A stretch of DNA of 64,000 nt from Bacteroidales bacterium (GTDB taxonomy: Bacteria > Bacteroidota > Bacteroidia > Bacteroidales > UBA12077): assembly GCA_028282785.1 (NCBI GenBank), contig JANQHE010000020.1, forward strand, positions 1 through 64,000, given 5' to 3'. Shown piece by piece: positions 53,629-62,014 of the stretch. The notes under the pieces were generated by a model. It ran no database searches, had not been told where the DNA came from, and saw only the letters and a program-made list of their open reading frames with translations. Within the stretch, counting starts at the first letter, position 1; every line of letters begins with the position of its first letter. Both the position numbers and the translations under genes were made by a program.

Positions 53629-55050
53629 ATGAGAAAAATTAAAACAAAAGCAAAAAAAATACTTGCAGATACCTTGACACCCGTAAGTATTTATTTGAAA
53701 ATCAGGGACAGGTTCCCCAAATCTATACTATTAGAGAGCACTGATTTTCATCATTTGGAAAACTGTTTTTCCTTTATATGTATTAGTCCATTGGCTGAAT
53801 TTATAGTTCAGGGAGAGATCATTACAAAAGTAAATGGTGACGCCCGTAAAAAGCCTATTGATAGTGAAACAAGTGTAATTGAAGAATTACACGGTTTTAT
53901 AAAATCATTTATTCCTGAAAATAACGAATATTCATTTAATGGCTTTTTTGGGTACTTAAGCTATGATTCTATTCAGTATTTTGAAACAGTAAAGTTGAAT
54001 AATAAACCTGATATGGTTTCTATTCCTGAAATACAATATAGTTTGTTTAAGTATATTATTGCATTTAACCACTTTAAAGACGAAATTATTTTATTGGAGA
54101 ACTTATTCGATAGTGAAGAATCAGAACTGGAGAAAATAGAATCGTTGCTGAATAATGGAAAAGTATCAAATTATCCATTTAGGCTGGAGGGAGAAGAGCA
54201 AACAAATTTAGCAGATAATGAATTTATTGAGATTGTAAAAAATGCAAAGAAACATTGCTTAAGAGGCGATGTTTTTCAATTAGTGGTTTCCAGAAGATTT
54301 TCTCACGCTTTTCGGGGTGACGACTTTAATGTTTACCGGCAATTAAGGTCGTTAAACCCTTCGCCATACCTGTTTTATTTCGATTATGGAAGTTTCAGGA
54401 TATTTGGTTCATCGCCTGAATCACAAATTGAGATAAAGAATAATAAAGCTTACATAAATCCAATTGCAGGAACTTACCCTCGGTCAGGGCAAGATGAAAA
54501 GGATAAGGAACTGGCTAAAGCATTATCAGAAGATCCTAAGGAGAATGCAGAACATGTTATGTTGGTTGATTTGGCCAGAAATGACCTGAGCCGCAATACC
54601 AACAATGTAAAAGTAGAAAACTACAAGGAGATTCATTTTTATTCTCATGTTATCCATATCGTATCAAAAGTTTCGGGCGAATTAAACGGTGATCGAAATT
54701 CCATAAGAGTTATGGCAGACTCTTTCCCTGCCGGGACTCTTAGTGGTGCGCCTAAATACCGTGCCATGCAGCTAATAGATAAATATGAACCCAACAAACG
54801 GGGTTTTTATGGAGGTTGTATCGGATTTATCGGATTCAATGGTGATGTAAACCATGCCATTATGATCAGGACATTCTTAAGTAAAAACAACCACTTATAC
54901 TACCAGGCAGGAGCCGGAATTGTAACCAAATCAAATGAGATAAACGAGTTACAAGAAGTGAACCATAAACTTGGAGCATTAAAAGAAGCTATTCAAAGGG
55001 CTGATAACCAAAAAGAAAAAGTAATGAAAATCAGTGGAACGGTGAATTAA
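53629..55050 (+). CDS. trpE: Anthranilate synthase component I
   Basis: The 473-residue protein has the chorismate-binding domain: FQLVVSRRFSHAF, SPSPYLFYFDYG-type strand with IFGSSPESQIEI, the signature PIAGTYPR...ENAEHVMLVDLARND and SGAPKYRAMQLIDKYEPNKRGFYGG. It makes anthranilate from chorismate with ammonia supplied by TrpG. The short N-terminal regulatory domain is present (about residues 20-160, with an SxS-like element LLESTDFHHLENCFSF), consistent with Trp feedback inhibition. First structural gene of the operon. Confidence 0.95.
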   Translation: MRKIKTKAKKILADTLTPVSIYLKIRDRFPKSILLESTDFHHLENCFSFICISPLAEFIVQGEIITKVNGDARKKPIDSETSVIEELHGFIKSFIPENNEYSFNGFFGYLSYDSIQYFETVKLNNKPDMVSIPEIQYSLFKYIIAFNHFKDEIILLENLFDSEESELEKIESLLNNGKVSNYPFRLEGEEQTNLADNEFIEIVKNAKKHCLRGDVFQLVVSRRFSHAFRGDDFNVYRQLRSLNPSPYLFYFDYGSFRIFGSSPESQIEIKNNKAYINPIAGTYPRSGQDEKDKELAKALSEDPKENAEHVMLVDLARNDLSRNTNNVKVENYKEIHFYSHVIHIVSKVSGELNGDRNSIRVMADSFPAGTLSGAPKYRAMQLIDKYEPNKRGFYGGCIGFIGFNGDVNHAIMIRTFLSKNNHLYYQAGAGIVTKSNEINELQEVNHKLGALKEAIQRADNQKEKVMKISGTVN

Positions 55051-55103
55051 TTGACAGTAGTAGTAACCGGTAATTTGAAATATGAAACTTAAAACGAATA
55101 ATT

Positions 55104-55754
55104 ATGAAAATATTGATAATAGACAATTACGACTCATTCACATATAACTTGGTTCACCTTGTACGATCGATTACAAGCCAAGTGGCAGAAGTAAAAAGGA
55201 ATGATGAATTTGAAATTGATGAGGTTGAAAAGTATGATAAGATCCTATTGTCTCCCGGGCCAGGTATTCCTGATGAAGCCGGTAAATTAAAAGAGCTTAT
55301 TAAAAAGTACGCTTCAGCAAAAAGTATTTTTGGAGTTTGCCTGGGACTTCAGGCTATAGCAGAAGTTTTCGGAGGTAGCTTAATAAATATCGAAGAGGTT
55401 TACCATGGTATAGCAACTGAAATTAAGGTAGTTGAAAAGAGCTCCCTTTTCAAAAATATTCCTGAAAAATTTTTAGGAGGAAGGTACCATTCGTGGATAG
55501 TTGCTAAAGATGGCTTACCGGAATGTTTTGATATAACTGCTGAGGATTTGCATGGAAATATCATGGCACTTTCTCATAAAACTTATGATGTTCATGGAGT
55601 TCAGTTTCATCCTGAATCAGTACTAACCGAATATGGTGCGCAAATAATAGGTAATTGGTTATTTAAGGACAATCCGAACAAATTAAACCTTCCGTCAAAT
55701 AGTTCTGAAGAGTATGAAATTAAAAACCTAAAATCAAATTTACTATTCTGCTAA
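55104..55754 (+). CDS. trpG: Anthranilate synthase component II (glutamine amidotransferase)
   Basis: The 216-residue class I amidotransferase has the nucleophile motif GVCLGLQAIAE (Cys about residue 79) and the His-Glu pair in GVQFHPESVLTEYG. It supplies ammonia to TrpE. A C-terminal tail of about 27 residues beyond the usual end (KLNLPSNSSEEYEI onward) is unusual but harmless to the fold. Confidence 0.94.
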   Translation: MKILIIDNYDSFTYNLVHLVRSITSQVAEVKRNDEFEIDEVEKYDKILLSPGPGIPDEAGKLKELIKKYASAKSIFGVCLGLQAIAEVFGGSLINIEEVYHGIATEIKVVEKSSLFKNIPEKFLGGRYHSWIVAKDGLPECFDITAEDLHGNIMALSHKTYDVHGVQFHPESVLTEYGAQIIGNWLFKDNPNKLNLPSNSSEEYEIKNLKSNLLFC

Positions 55755-55765
55755 AACGAACGATT

Positions 55766-56752
55766 ATGAGACAAATATTAAATGAACTTTTTCAAAATAA
55801 TACGCTTTCGAGGGCCGACTCGAAAGATATACTAATAAAAATAGCTAATGGAGAATACAATACTTCGCAAATGGCAGCATTTTTAACAGTTTTTCAGCTT
55901 AGAAATGTAACCTTGGATGAGTTGCAAGGCTTTCGTGATGCAATGCTGGAAATGTGTATTTCAGTTGACTTTTCTGATTATAATACCGTGGATCTTTGTG
56001 GAACGGGAGGCGATAATAAGGATACATTTAATATATCTACCCTTGCTTCTTTTGTGGTTGCCGGTGCTGGTGAAAAGGTTGTTAAACATGGTAATTACGG
56101 AGTGTCTTCGGTTTGTGGCTCTTCCAATGTTCTGGAGTACTTTGGTTATACATTTTCAAATAACCAGGATAAACTAAAAAAGGAACTTGAGGAAACAGGA
56201 ATTTGTTTTTTACACGCTCCGAAATTTAATCCTGCAATGAAAAACATTGCTCCAATACGTAAGGAACTTGAAGTAAAAACATTCTTTAACATGTTAGGGC
56301 CAATGGTAAGCCCGGCATCTCCAAAAAATCAATTGATTGGAGTTTTTAACCTGGAGCTAGCACGCATTTATAACTACATCTATCAAAATCTGGATAGAAA
56401 CTATTCCATCGTGCATAGCCTGGATGGGTATGATGAAATATCCTTAACAGGAGATTTTAGGATACAATCGAAAAAGGAAGATACAATTAACAGCCCTGAT
56501 GATTTTGGTTTTAAGAAAGTAGATCCATTGGAAATAACCGGAGGAAGGTCAATAAAGGAATCTGCTGAAATATTTCTAAATATTTTAAAAGGAGAAGGAT
56601 CTACAGCCCAAAAAAATGTAGTAATAGCCAATGCCGGTTTGGCAATTCATTGTATTTATCCGGCTAAAAGAATTACCGAATGTATTGAGTTGGCAAAAAG
56701 CTCTCTTTTAGGGGGCAAAGCATTGGAAAGTTTTAAAAATTTAATGAACTAA
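55766..56752 (+). CDS. trpD: Anthranilate phosphoribosyltransferase
   Basis: A 328-residue member of the family with the PRPP loop LCGTGGDNKDTFNIST (about residues 75-90), KHGNYGVSSVCGSSNVLEYFG and the later HSLDGYDEISLTG. It joins anthranilate to PRPP. The gene starts 11 bases after trpG and ends 4 bases before trpC. Confidence 0.95.
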   Translation: MRQILNELFQNNTLSRADSKDILIKIANGEYNTSQMAAFLTVFQLRNVTLDELQGFRDAMLEMCISVDFSDYNTVDLCGTGGDNKDTFNISTLASFVVAGAGEKVVKHGNYGVSSVCGSSNVLEYFGYTFSNNQDKLKKELEETGICFLHAPKFNPAMKNIAPIRKELEVKTFFNMLGPMVSPASPKNQLIGVFNLELARIYNYIYQNLDRNYSIVHSLDGYDEISLTGDFRIQSKKEDTINSPDDFGFKKVDPLEITGGRSIKESAEIFLNILKGEGSTAQKNVVIANAGLAIHCIYPAKRITECIELAKSSLLGGKALESFKNLMN

Positions 56753-56756
56753 AACA

Positions 56757-57599
56757 ATGGATATTTTATCACAAATAGTTAAAAATAAAAGAATAGAGGT
56801 TGACGAAAGGAAATCCTTATACCCGGTTAAGCTGCTCGAAAAAAGCATCTTTTTTAAAACAAAGCCTGTTTCTTTAAAGAAATATCTTTTAAGAAAGGAC
56901 AAAGACGGCATTATTGCCGAGTTTAAAACTAAATCTCCATCCCGGGGAGAAATAAATCCTTACGCTGATATCAAAAAGACAAGTGTTGGTTATATGCAGG
57001 CCGGAGCATCGGCATTATCAATACTTACTGATAAAAAATATTTTGGAGGAAGTTTTAATAACCTTACTGTTGCCAGGAAGTATAACTACTGCCCAATACT
57101 ACAAAAAGATTTCTTTATTGATGAATACCAGGTTATTGAAGCTAAGTCTATTGGTGCAGACGCTATTCTATTAATTGCTTCCGTATTATCAAAAACAAAG
57201 TTGAGAAGTATGGCAAAGCTTGCTGTATCTCTTGGACTGGAAGTACTCTTTGAAGTTCATTCAGCAGCGGAACTATTAAAGCTGAATGAATCAATTGCGA
57301 TTATTGGAGTTAATAACCGTAACCTGAAAACATTTGAAACCAATATTAACCAATCAATTGAAATAGCCTCCGAGATTCCAAAAGGATTAATAAAAGTATC
57401 TGAAAGTGGAATACATACTGTATCAGATATTCTTAAACTAAAGGCTAATGGATTTCAAGGCTTCTTAATTGGCGGGAATTTTATGAGTTCCGGAAACCCT
57501 GCCAAAGCTTGCCGGGGCTTTATTTCAGAACTAAATAGATGTAAAAAAAATGTAACTAAAAAAATGAGTTATGAAACTGAAAGTGTGCGGATTAAATAA
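56757..57599 (+). CDS. trpC: Indole-3-glycerol-phosphate synthase
   Basis: A 280-residue TIM barrel with IIAEFKTKSPSRGEINP (catalytic Lys/Ser region), LQKDFFIDEYQVIEAKSIGADAILLI, GVNNRNLKTF and a phosphate-binding SESGIHTVSDILKLKANGFQGFLIGG. It closes the indole ring of CdRP. Its 3' end overlaps trpF by 29 bases. The C-terminus is somewhat longer than usual because of this overlap. Confidence 0.94.
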   Translation: MDILSQIVKNKRIEVDERKSLYPVKLLEKSIFFKTKPVSLKKYLLRKDKDGIIAEFKTKSPSRGEINPYADIKKTSVGYMQAGASALSILTDKKYFGGSFNNLTVARKYNYCPILQKDFFIDEYQVIEAKSIGADAILLIASVLSKTKLRSMAKLAVSLGLEVLFEVHSAAELLKLNESIAIIGVNNRNLKTFETNINQSIEIASEIPKGLIKVSESGIHTVSDILKLKANGFQGFLIGGNFMSSGNPAKACRGFISELNRCKKNVTKKMSYETESVRIK

Positions 57600-58212
57600 T
57601 CCTCAAAATGTAGAGGATATTGTTAGTCTAGGTCCGGATTATATTGGATTTATTTTCTACCCTGGTTCTAAAAGGTATGTTTCAAATTACATTTCTCCTG
57701 AATTTCTGTCAAAAATTCCTTCAAGTATTAAGAAAGTTGGAGTTTTTGTTGATGAAGAAATTAACGAGGTAGAAAGGATTTTTCGAACATACAAGTTGGA
57801 TTATGTACAGTTGCATGGGAATGAGAGTCCAAAATATTGTATCAGGCTATTTTTAATTAATGTCCCTGTTATAAAGGTATTTAGTTTTGATGATACATTC
57901 GAATTTAAAAAACTTGATACTTATGCGCCGTTCTGTAGTTACTTTTTATTTGATTCCAAAGGAATAATGCCTGGGGGTAATGGAAAAAAGTTTAACTGGA
58001 GCCTAATAGAAGATTATGATTTAAACGTCCCTTTCTTTTTGAGTGGAGGAATTGGACCCAATGATGCAGATATAATAAAAGACTTACCTAACGAGATGTT
58101 ATATGCTGTAGATATAAATAGTTCGTTTGAATCTGAACCGGGTATTAAAAATGTGCAAAATATCGAAAAATTTATTAGAAGCATTAAACCTATAAATCAA
58201 AGAGTAATATGA
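57571..58212 (+). CDS. trpF: Phosphoribosylanthranilate isomerase
   Basis: A 213-residue TIM barrel with the catalytic [14 protein letters not shown] (Cys about residue 6) and the general acid Asp in YLLFDSKG-like segment [20 protein letters not shown]. It ends with [15 protein letters not shown], the family's phosphate-binding end. Start overlaps trpC; 3' end overlaps trpB by 4 bases (ATGA). Confidence 0.92.
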   Translation: MKLKVCGLNNPQNVEDIVSLGPDYIGFIFYPGSKRYVSNYISPEFLSKIPSSIKKVGVFVDEEINEVERIFRTYKLDYVQLHGNESPKYCIRLFLINVPVIKVFSFDDTFEFKKLDTYAPFCSYFLFDSKGIMPGGNGKKFNWSLIEDYDLNVPFFLSGGIGPNDADIIKDLPNEMLYAVDINSSFESEPGIKNVQNIEKFIRSIKPINQRVI

Positions 58213-59414
58213 AAATACAGATAGATAAAAATGGTTATTACGGAGAATCTTGCCTGTCTTCCGACAGGTTCGGCGGGGCATTTATTCCTGAAATGATGCA
58301 TGAAAATATTAAGGAGTTACAAGATAACTATATGGAAATTATAGAAGGGCCTTCATTTATCAAGGAATACAAATCTTTATTAAAAGATTATGTTGGAAGG
58401 CCAAGCCCTTTATTTTATGCCGAAAGCTTATCTATGCATTATGAAACAAATATTTATTTAAAGCGCGAAGATTTAAATCATACCGGTTCACATAAAATAA
58501 ATAATACAATAGGGCAAATACTGCTTGCAGAAAAACTGGGCAAAAAAAGGATTATTGCGGAAACCGGGGCAGGCCAGCATGGTGTAGCTACAGCTACCGT
58601 TTGCGCATTAAAAAATATGGAATGTGTTATTTACATGGGCGAAGAGGATGTACAGCGCCAGGCATCAAATGTGGCACGAATTAAAATGCTGGGAGGCAAA
58701 GTTATCCCGGTAACATCGGGAAACAAAACTTTAAAAGATGCGACAAATGAAGCATTGCGTGATTGGATCTTTAACCCAATAGACACACATTATATTATTG
58801 GTTCTGTAGTCGGGCCACATCCATACCCGGATATGGTAACTCGTTTTCAGTCCGTTATTTCCGAAGAAATGAAGTTGCAACTAATTGAGAAAACCGGTAA
58901 ACCAAATCCAGGTTATATTTTGGCATGCATCGGTGGCGGCAGTAACGCAGCCGGAATATTTTACCATTATCTAAACGATGAAAATGTAAAATTAATTGCT
59001 GCGGAAGGAGGAGGAAAAGGAGTAGAAACCAATGAACATGCAGCTACAATTAGTAAAGGAAAAACAGGAATATTGCATGCAAGTAAATCATTGCTTATGC
59101 AAACAGAAGACGGGCAAATTATTGAACCGTACTCTATTTCCGCAGGATTGGACTATCCGGGCGTTGGGCCATTACATGCGTATTTGAATAAGATTAAACG
59201 CGCCAGTTATATAAGTGTAACAGACCAAGAAGCGCTTGTTGCTGCATTCAGGTTAACACAACTTGAAGGAATTATTCCTGCTTTGGAATCCGCTCATGCG
59301 TTAGCTTTATTAGAAAAATTAGAATTTAAACCCAATGATATTGTGGTAATAAACCTTTCCGGGCGTGGAGACAAAGACCTAAATACTTATTTAAAACATG
59401 TTAAAGATGAATAA
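58209..59414 (+). CDS. trpB: Tryptophan synthase beta chain
   Basis: A 401-residue PLP enzyme: [17 protein letters not shown] start, the PLP-lysine motif [15 protein letters not shown] (Lys about residue 97), [18 protein letters not shown], and the phosphate-binding GGGSNAAG. It condenses indole with serine. The standard TrpB1 type, expected to pair with TrpA, which follows with an 8-base overlap. Confidence 0.96.
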   Translation: MKIQIDKNGYYGESCLSSDRFGGAFIPEMMHENIKELQDNYMEIIEGPSFIKEYKSLLKDYVGRPSPLFYAESLSMHYETNIYLKREDLNHTGSHKINNTIGQILLAEKLGKKRIIAETGAGQHGVATATVCALKNMECVIYMGEEDVQRQASNVARIKMLGGKVIPVTSGNKTLKDATNEALRDWIFNPIDTHYIIGSVVGPHPYPDMVTRFQSVISEEMKLQLIEKTGKPNPGYILACIGGGSNAAGIFYHYLNDENVKLIAAEGGGKGVETNEHAATISKGKTGILHASKSLLMQTEDGQIIEPYSISAGLDYPGVGPLHAYLNKIKRASYISVTDQEALVAAFRLTQLEGIIPALESAHALALLEKLEFKPNDIVVINLSGRGDKDLNTYLKHVKDE

Positions 59415-60174
59415 ACTAGATAGATTATTAAAAAACAAAACAACCAATTTATTATCCATTTATTTTACTGCGGGTTATCCCAAACTAAATGATACTAAGG
59501 AAATTATTGATGCGTTAGAAGCAAATGGTGCGGATTTAATTGAAATAGGTATTCCTTTTTCTGACCCCGTTGCTGACGGGCCTGTGATACAATTTAGTAA
59601 TTCGGCAGCTTTAGAGAACGGAATGTCTTTAAAAAAACTATTTGAACAACTAATGCCAAAGAATAATGAAGGTAGAATCCCTAAAATCATGATGGGATAC
59701 TTTAATCCAATATTTCAGTTTGGGGTTGAGAAATTTTGTAAAGAATGTAATACTTCAGGAATAGATGGGGTGATTATTCCGGATTTGCCATTAGATGAAT
59801 TTGAATCAAGTTATAAAAGTATTTTCAACAAATACAATATTCATTTTATTTTCCTGGTTACCCCACAAACTTCAGTAAAAAGATTAATGAAAATAGACAA
59901 TGCGTCAACAAGTTTTATTTATGCAGTATCAACAAATTCAACAACAGGTGGAGTAGCTGATTTTAAAGCACAGGAGGAGTATTTTAAGTGTTTAAAAGAC
60001 ACCATCTCAAAACCTTTTTTAATAGGGTTTGGAGTTAAAAATAAAAGTACATTTCATTCTGCTTGTAACTATGCTAACGGAGCCATTATAGGAAGTTCTT
60101 TTATTACAGCTATAGCTGAAACTGGAGAATTAAAAGAGAAAATTAGAAATTTTATTCATCAAATTAAAAATTGA
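59407..60174 (+). CDS. trpA: Tryptophan synthase alpha chain
   Basis: The ATG at 59407 ([11 protein letters not shown]) matches the family start better than the one at 59398. The 255-residue TIM barrel has [36 protein letters not shown] (catalytic Glu and Asp) and [12 protein letters not shown]. It cleaves indole-3-glycerol phosphate and feeds indole to TrpB. Start and trpB stop overlap, implying translational coupling. Confidence 0.94.
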   Translation: MNKLDRLLKNKTTNLLSIYFTAGYPKLNDTKEIIDALEANGADLIEIGIPFSDPVADGPVIQFSNSAALENGMSLKKLFEQLMPKNNEGRIPKIMMGYFNPIFQFGVEKFCKECNTSGIDGVIIPDLPLDEFESSYKSIFNKYNIHFIFLVTPQTSVKRLMKIDNASTSFIYAVSTNSTTGGVADFKAQEEYFKCLKDTISKPFLIGFGVKNKSTFHSACNYANGAIIGSSFITAIAETGELKEKIRNFIHQIKN

Positions 60175-60272
60175 AAAGATTACCCATATGTTTAAGTCTA
60201 AACTACGAAAAGAATTAGAAAATCATTAGTTGTTTTAGGAAAATAAACAAAATAAGATTAAAAATTAAAAAA

Positions 60273-61301
60273 ATGATTATTCAGTTAGAAAAAAATATAA
60301 CAGAGGCAAATAAGGATAAGGTATTATCGGCTCTTTCAAAAAATTCTTTCAAAATACGAGAAGTTAAAACACAAATATCCGATTATTTGGTAGCTATAGG
60401 TAAAAATGAGTTCGACATCAGGTTAATTGGCAACATGAATGGCGTAAAAGACGTCCATAAAGTAGATGATGATTATAAACTGGTATCAGGCAAATGGAAA
60501 GTAAAACCGGCTCAAATTGATTTAGGTGATAACGTACATATTGGAAGTAATGGATTTACCATTATGGCAGGGCCCTGTTCCATCGAGAATGAAAATCAAA
60601 TTCAGGGAATGGTTGAATTTCTTCTCCAAAATAATATAGAAATTATGCGCGGAGGTGTTTTCAAGCCAAGAAGCTCGCCATATTCATTTCGGGGAGTTGG
60701 TATCGAAGGTTTAAAGCAGTTCTATAGGATATGTAGTGCCAATAAAATCAAAATGATAACTGAAGTAATGGAGCCTGAACAAATTGAAGAAATGTATGAA
60801 TATATAGATGTTTTTCAAGTTGGCGCCAGGAATTCACAAAACTTCAATTTGCTTGATGCATTAGGAAAAGTAGATAAGCCGGTTATGATAAAAAGAGGTT
60901 TATCCGGAACAATTGATGAGTTATTGCATTCTGCTGAATATGTTTTTTCAGGAGGTAATGAAAAAATCATTCTTTGCGAAAGAGGAATTCGAACCTATGA
61001 AAAAGCATACCGAAATACATTTGATATTAATGCTATTCCTGTATTAAAAGAAAAAAGCCACCTGCCTGTAATAATTGATCCTTCGCATGGCACGGGAAAC
61101 AGGAATATAGTTGAACCTATAACATTAGCGGGAATTATGGCTGGTGCCGATGGTGCAATACTGGAAATTCATGAATGCCCGGAAAAAGCAATTTCTGATG
61201 GGCAGCAAAGCCTAAATTTCAATGAGGCAAACAAATTATTTAGAAGAATGGAACAAACATATGATTTTAGAAAACAAATTTATATAAATGCTTTAGATTA
61301 A
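60273..61301 (+). CDS. aroF: 3-deoxy-7-phosphoheptulonate (DAHP) synthase
   Basis: The 342-residue protein has an N-terminal ferredoxin-like regulatory domain of about 70 residues and the AroA-I-beta catalytic barrel: FTIMAGPCSIENENQIQ, RGGVFKPRSSPYSFRG, QVGARNSQNFNLL and LPVIIDPSHGTGNR. It is the Thermotoga/Bacillus-like type whose front domain binds aromatic amino acids for feedback control. It makes the first intermediate of the shikimate route, so its place 98 bases after trpA supplies chorismate for this operon. No terminator separates the two. Confidence 0.92.
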   Translation: MIIQLEKNITEANKDKVLSALSKNSFKIREVKTQISDYLVAIGKNEFDIRLIGNMNGVKDVHKVDDDYKLVSGKWKVKPAQIDLGDNVHIGSNGFTIMAGPCSIENENQIQGMVEFLLQNNIEIMRGGVFKPRSSPYSFRGVGIEGLKQFYRICSANKIKMITEVMEPEQIEEMYEYIDVFQVGARNSQNFNLLDALGKVDKPVMIKRGLSGTIDELLHSAEYVFSGGNEKIILCERGIRTYEKAYRNTFDINAIPVLKEKSHLPVIIDPSHGTGNRNIVEPITLAGIMAGADGAILEIHECPEKAISDGQQSLNFNEANKLFRRMEQTYDFRKQIYINALD

Positions 61302-61337
61302 TTATGGTTCATATTATCAAGTATTTAAATATTTTAG

Positions 61338-61366
61338 TTAACATTTTTTTAATATAGGTGTCACCC
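61338..61366 (+). promoter_or_regulatory. TTAACA...GTCACCC element A
   Basis: TTAACA (61338-61343) and GTCACCC (61360-61366), 16 bases apart, resemble an ECF sigma promoter (AAC at -35, GTC at -10). A similar pair lies at 61865-61896, though with a 19-base gap. Confidence 0.3.
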
Positions 61367-61432
61367 AAAACAAAGATTTCTGTGTTTTATAATATAGAGA
61401 TTGGGAGGATTTATTCATTTAAACTCTTCATT

Positions 61433-61663
61433 ATGGAACAATACTTAGGACTAATTTTTGGTTGTACAAAAAAACAGGAAGAAAAACAATGCCCTTTCAG
61501 GTATTTAAGAAAAATTCCGGTTATTGATGCAATCAAAATATGGGATGAATTATCGATAGAAGAAAAGTCTGAAATGATTATAGATCATAAAAAATGTTTA
61601 AGTTACCACAGTAATCCTGAGCAGAATTGCTCATTAGAGCTTAAAACACTTAATAAAAATTAG
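61433..61663 (+). CDS. Small conserved-looking protein with CPF motif (76 aa)
   Basis: The ATG at 61433 follows a GGGAGGA site (61402-61408) at some distance and is preferred over a GTG at 61358 that falls inside the putative promoter element. The protein is soluble and charged: GCTKKQEEKQCPFRYLRKIPVIDAIKIWDELS, EEKSEMIIDHKKCLSYHSN. Four or five Cys and two His could form a metal site (CxxxxxxxxC, CxxYH). I cannot name the family. Confidence 0.6.
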   Translation: MEQYLGLIFGCTKKQEEKQCPFRYLRKIPVIDAIKIWDELSIEEKSEMIIDHKKCLSYHSNPEQNCSLELKTLNKN

Positions 61664-62014
61664 ATCATTGCTTTTCCCTGGTTCTGCATATTCTTTTTTT
61701 ACAAAAAGTTTTTGAAAATGCAGATAGTCTTTAAAACTCCATGGTTATCCTTTTAAACCGAATTCCGGTTTATCAACTTTAACTAACCGTGATTAATCTG
61801 TATTTGGATATAAGTTCTATACTCATCTCAATATAGTATTAATACAGATCGATTTTAATATTTTTTAACACTTTTTAAAATGGAGAAAAGTCACCCAGTT
61901 CAAAATCTTAAGGGTTATATAGGGTAAATGTAATATTAATAGAAACAAAAAGCTTATTAGCAAGAAGAATAAGAATTGCAAATGGCTTTGTAATAAATTA
62001 AAAATGAAAATATT
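61664..62014. other. Intergenic region before the M16 protease gene
   Basis: About 350 bases without a gene. It contains a short palindrome AAACCGAATTCCGGTTT (61757-61773) and the second TTAACA...GTCACCC element (61865-61896), with TTAACA and GTCACCC 19 bases apart. Otherwise AT-rich and unremarkable. Confidence 0.5.
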
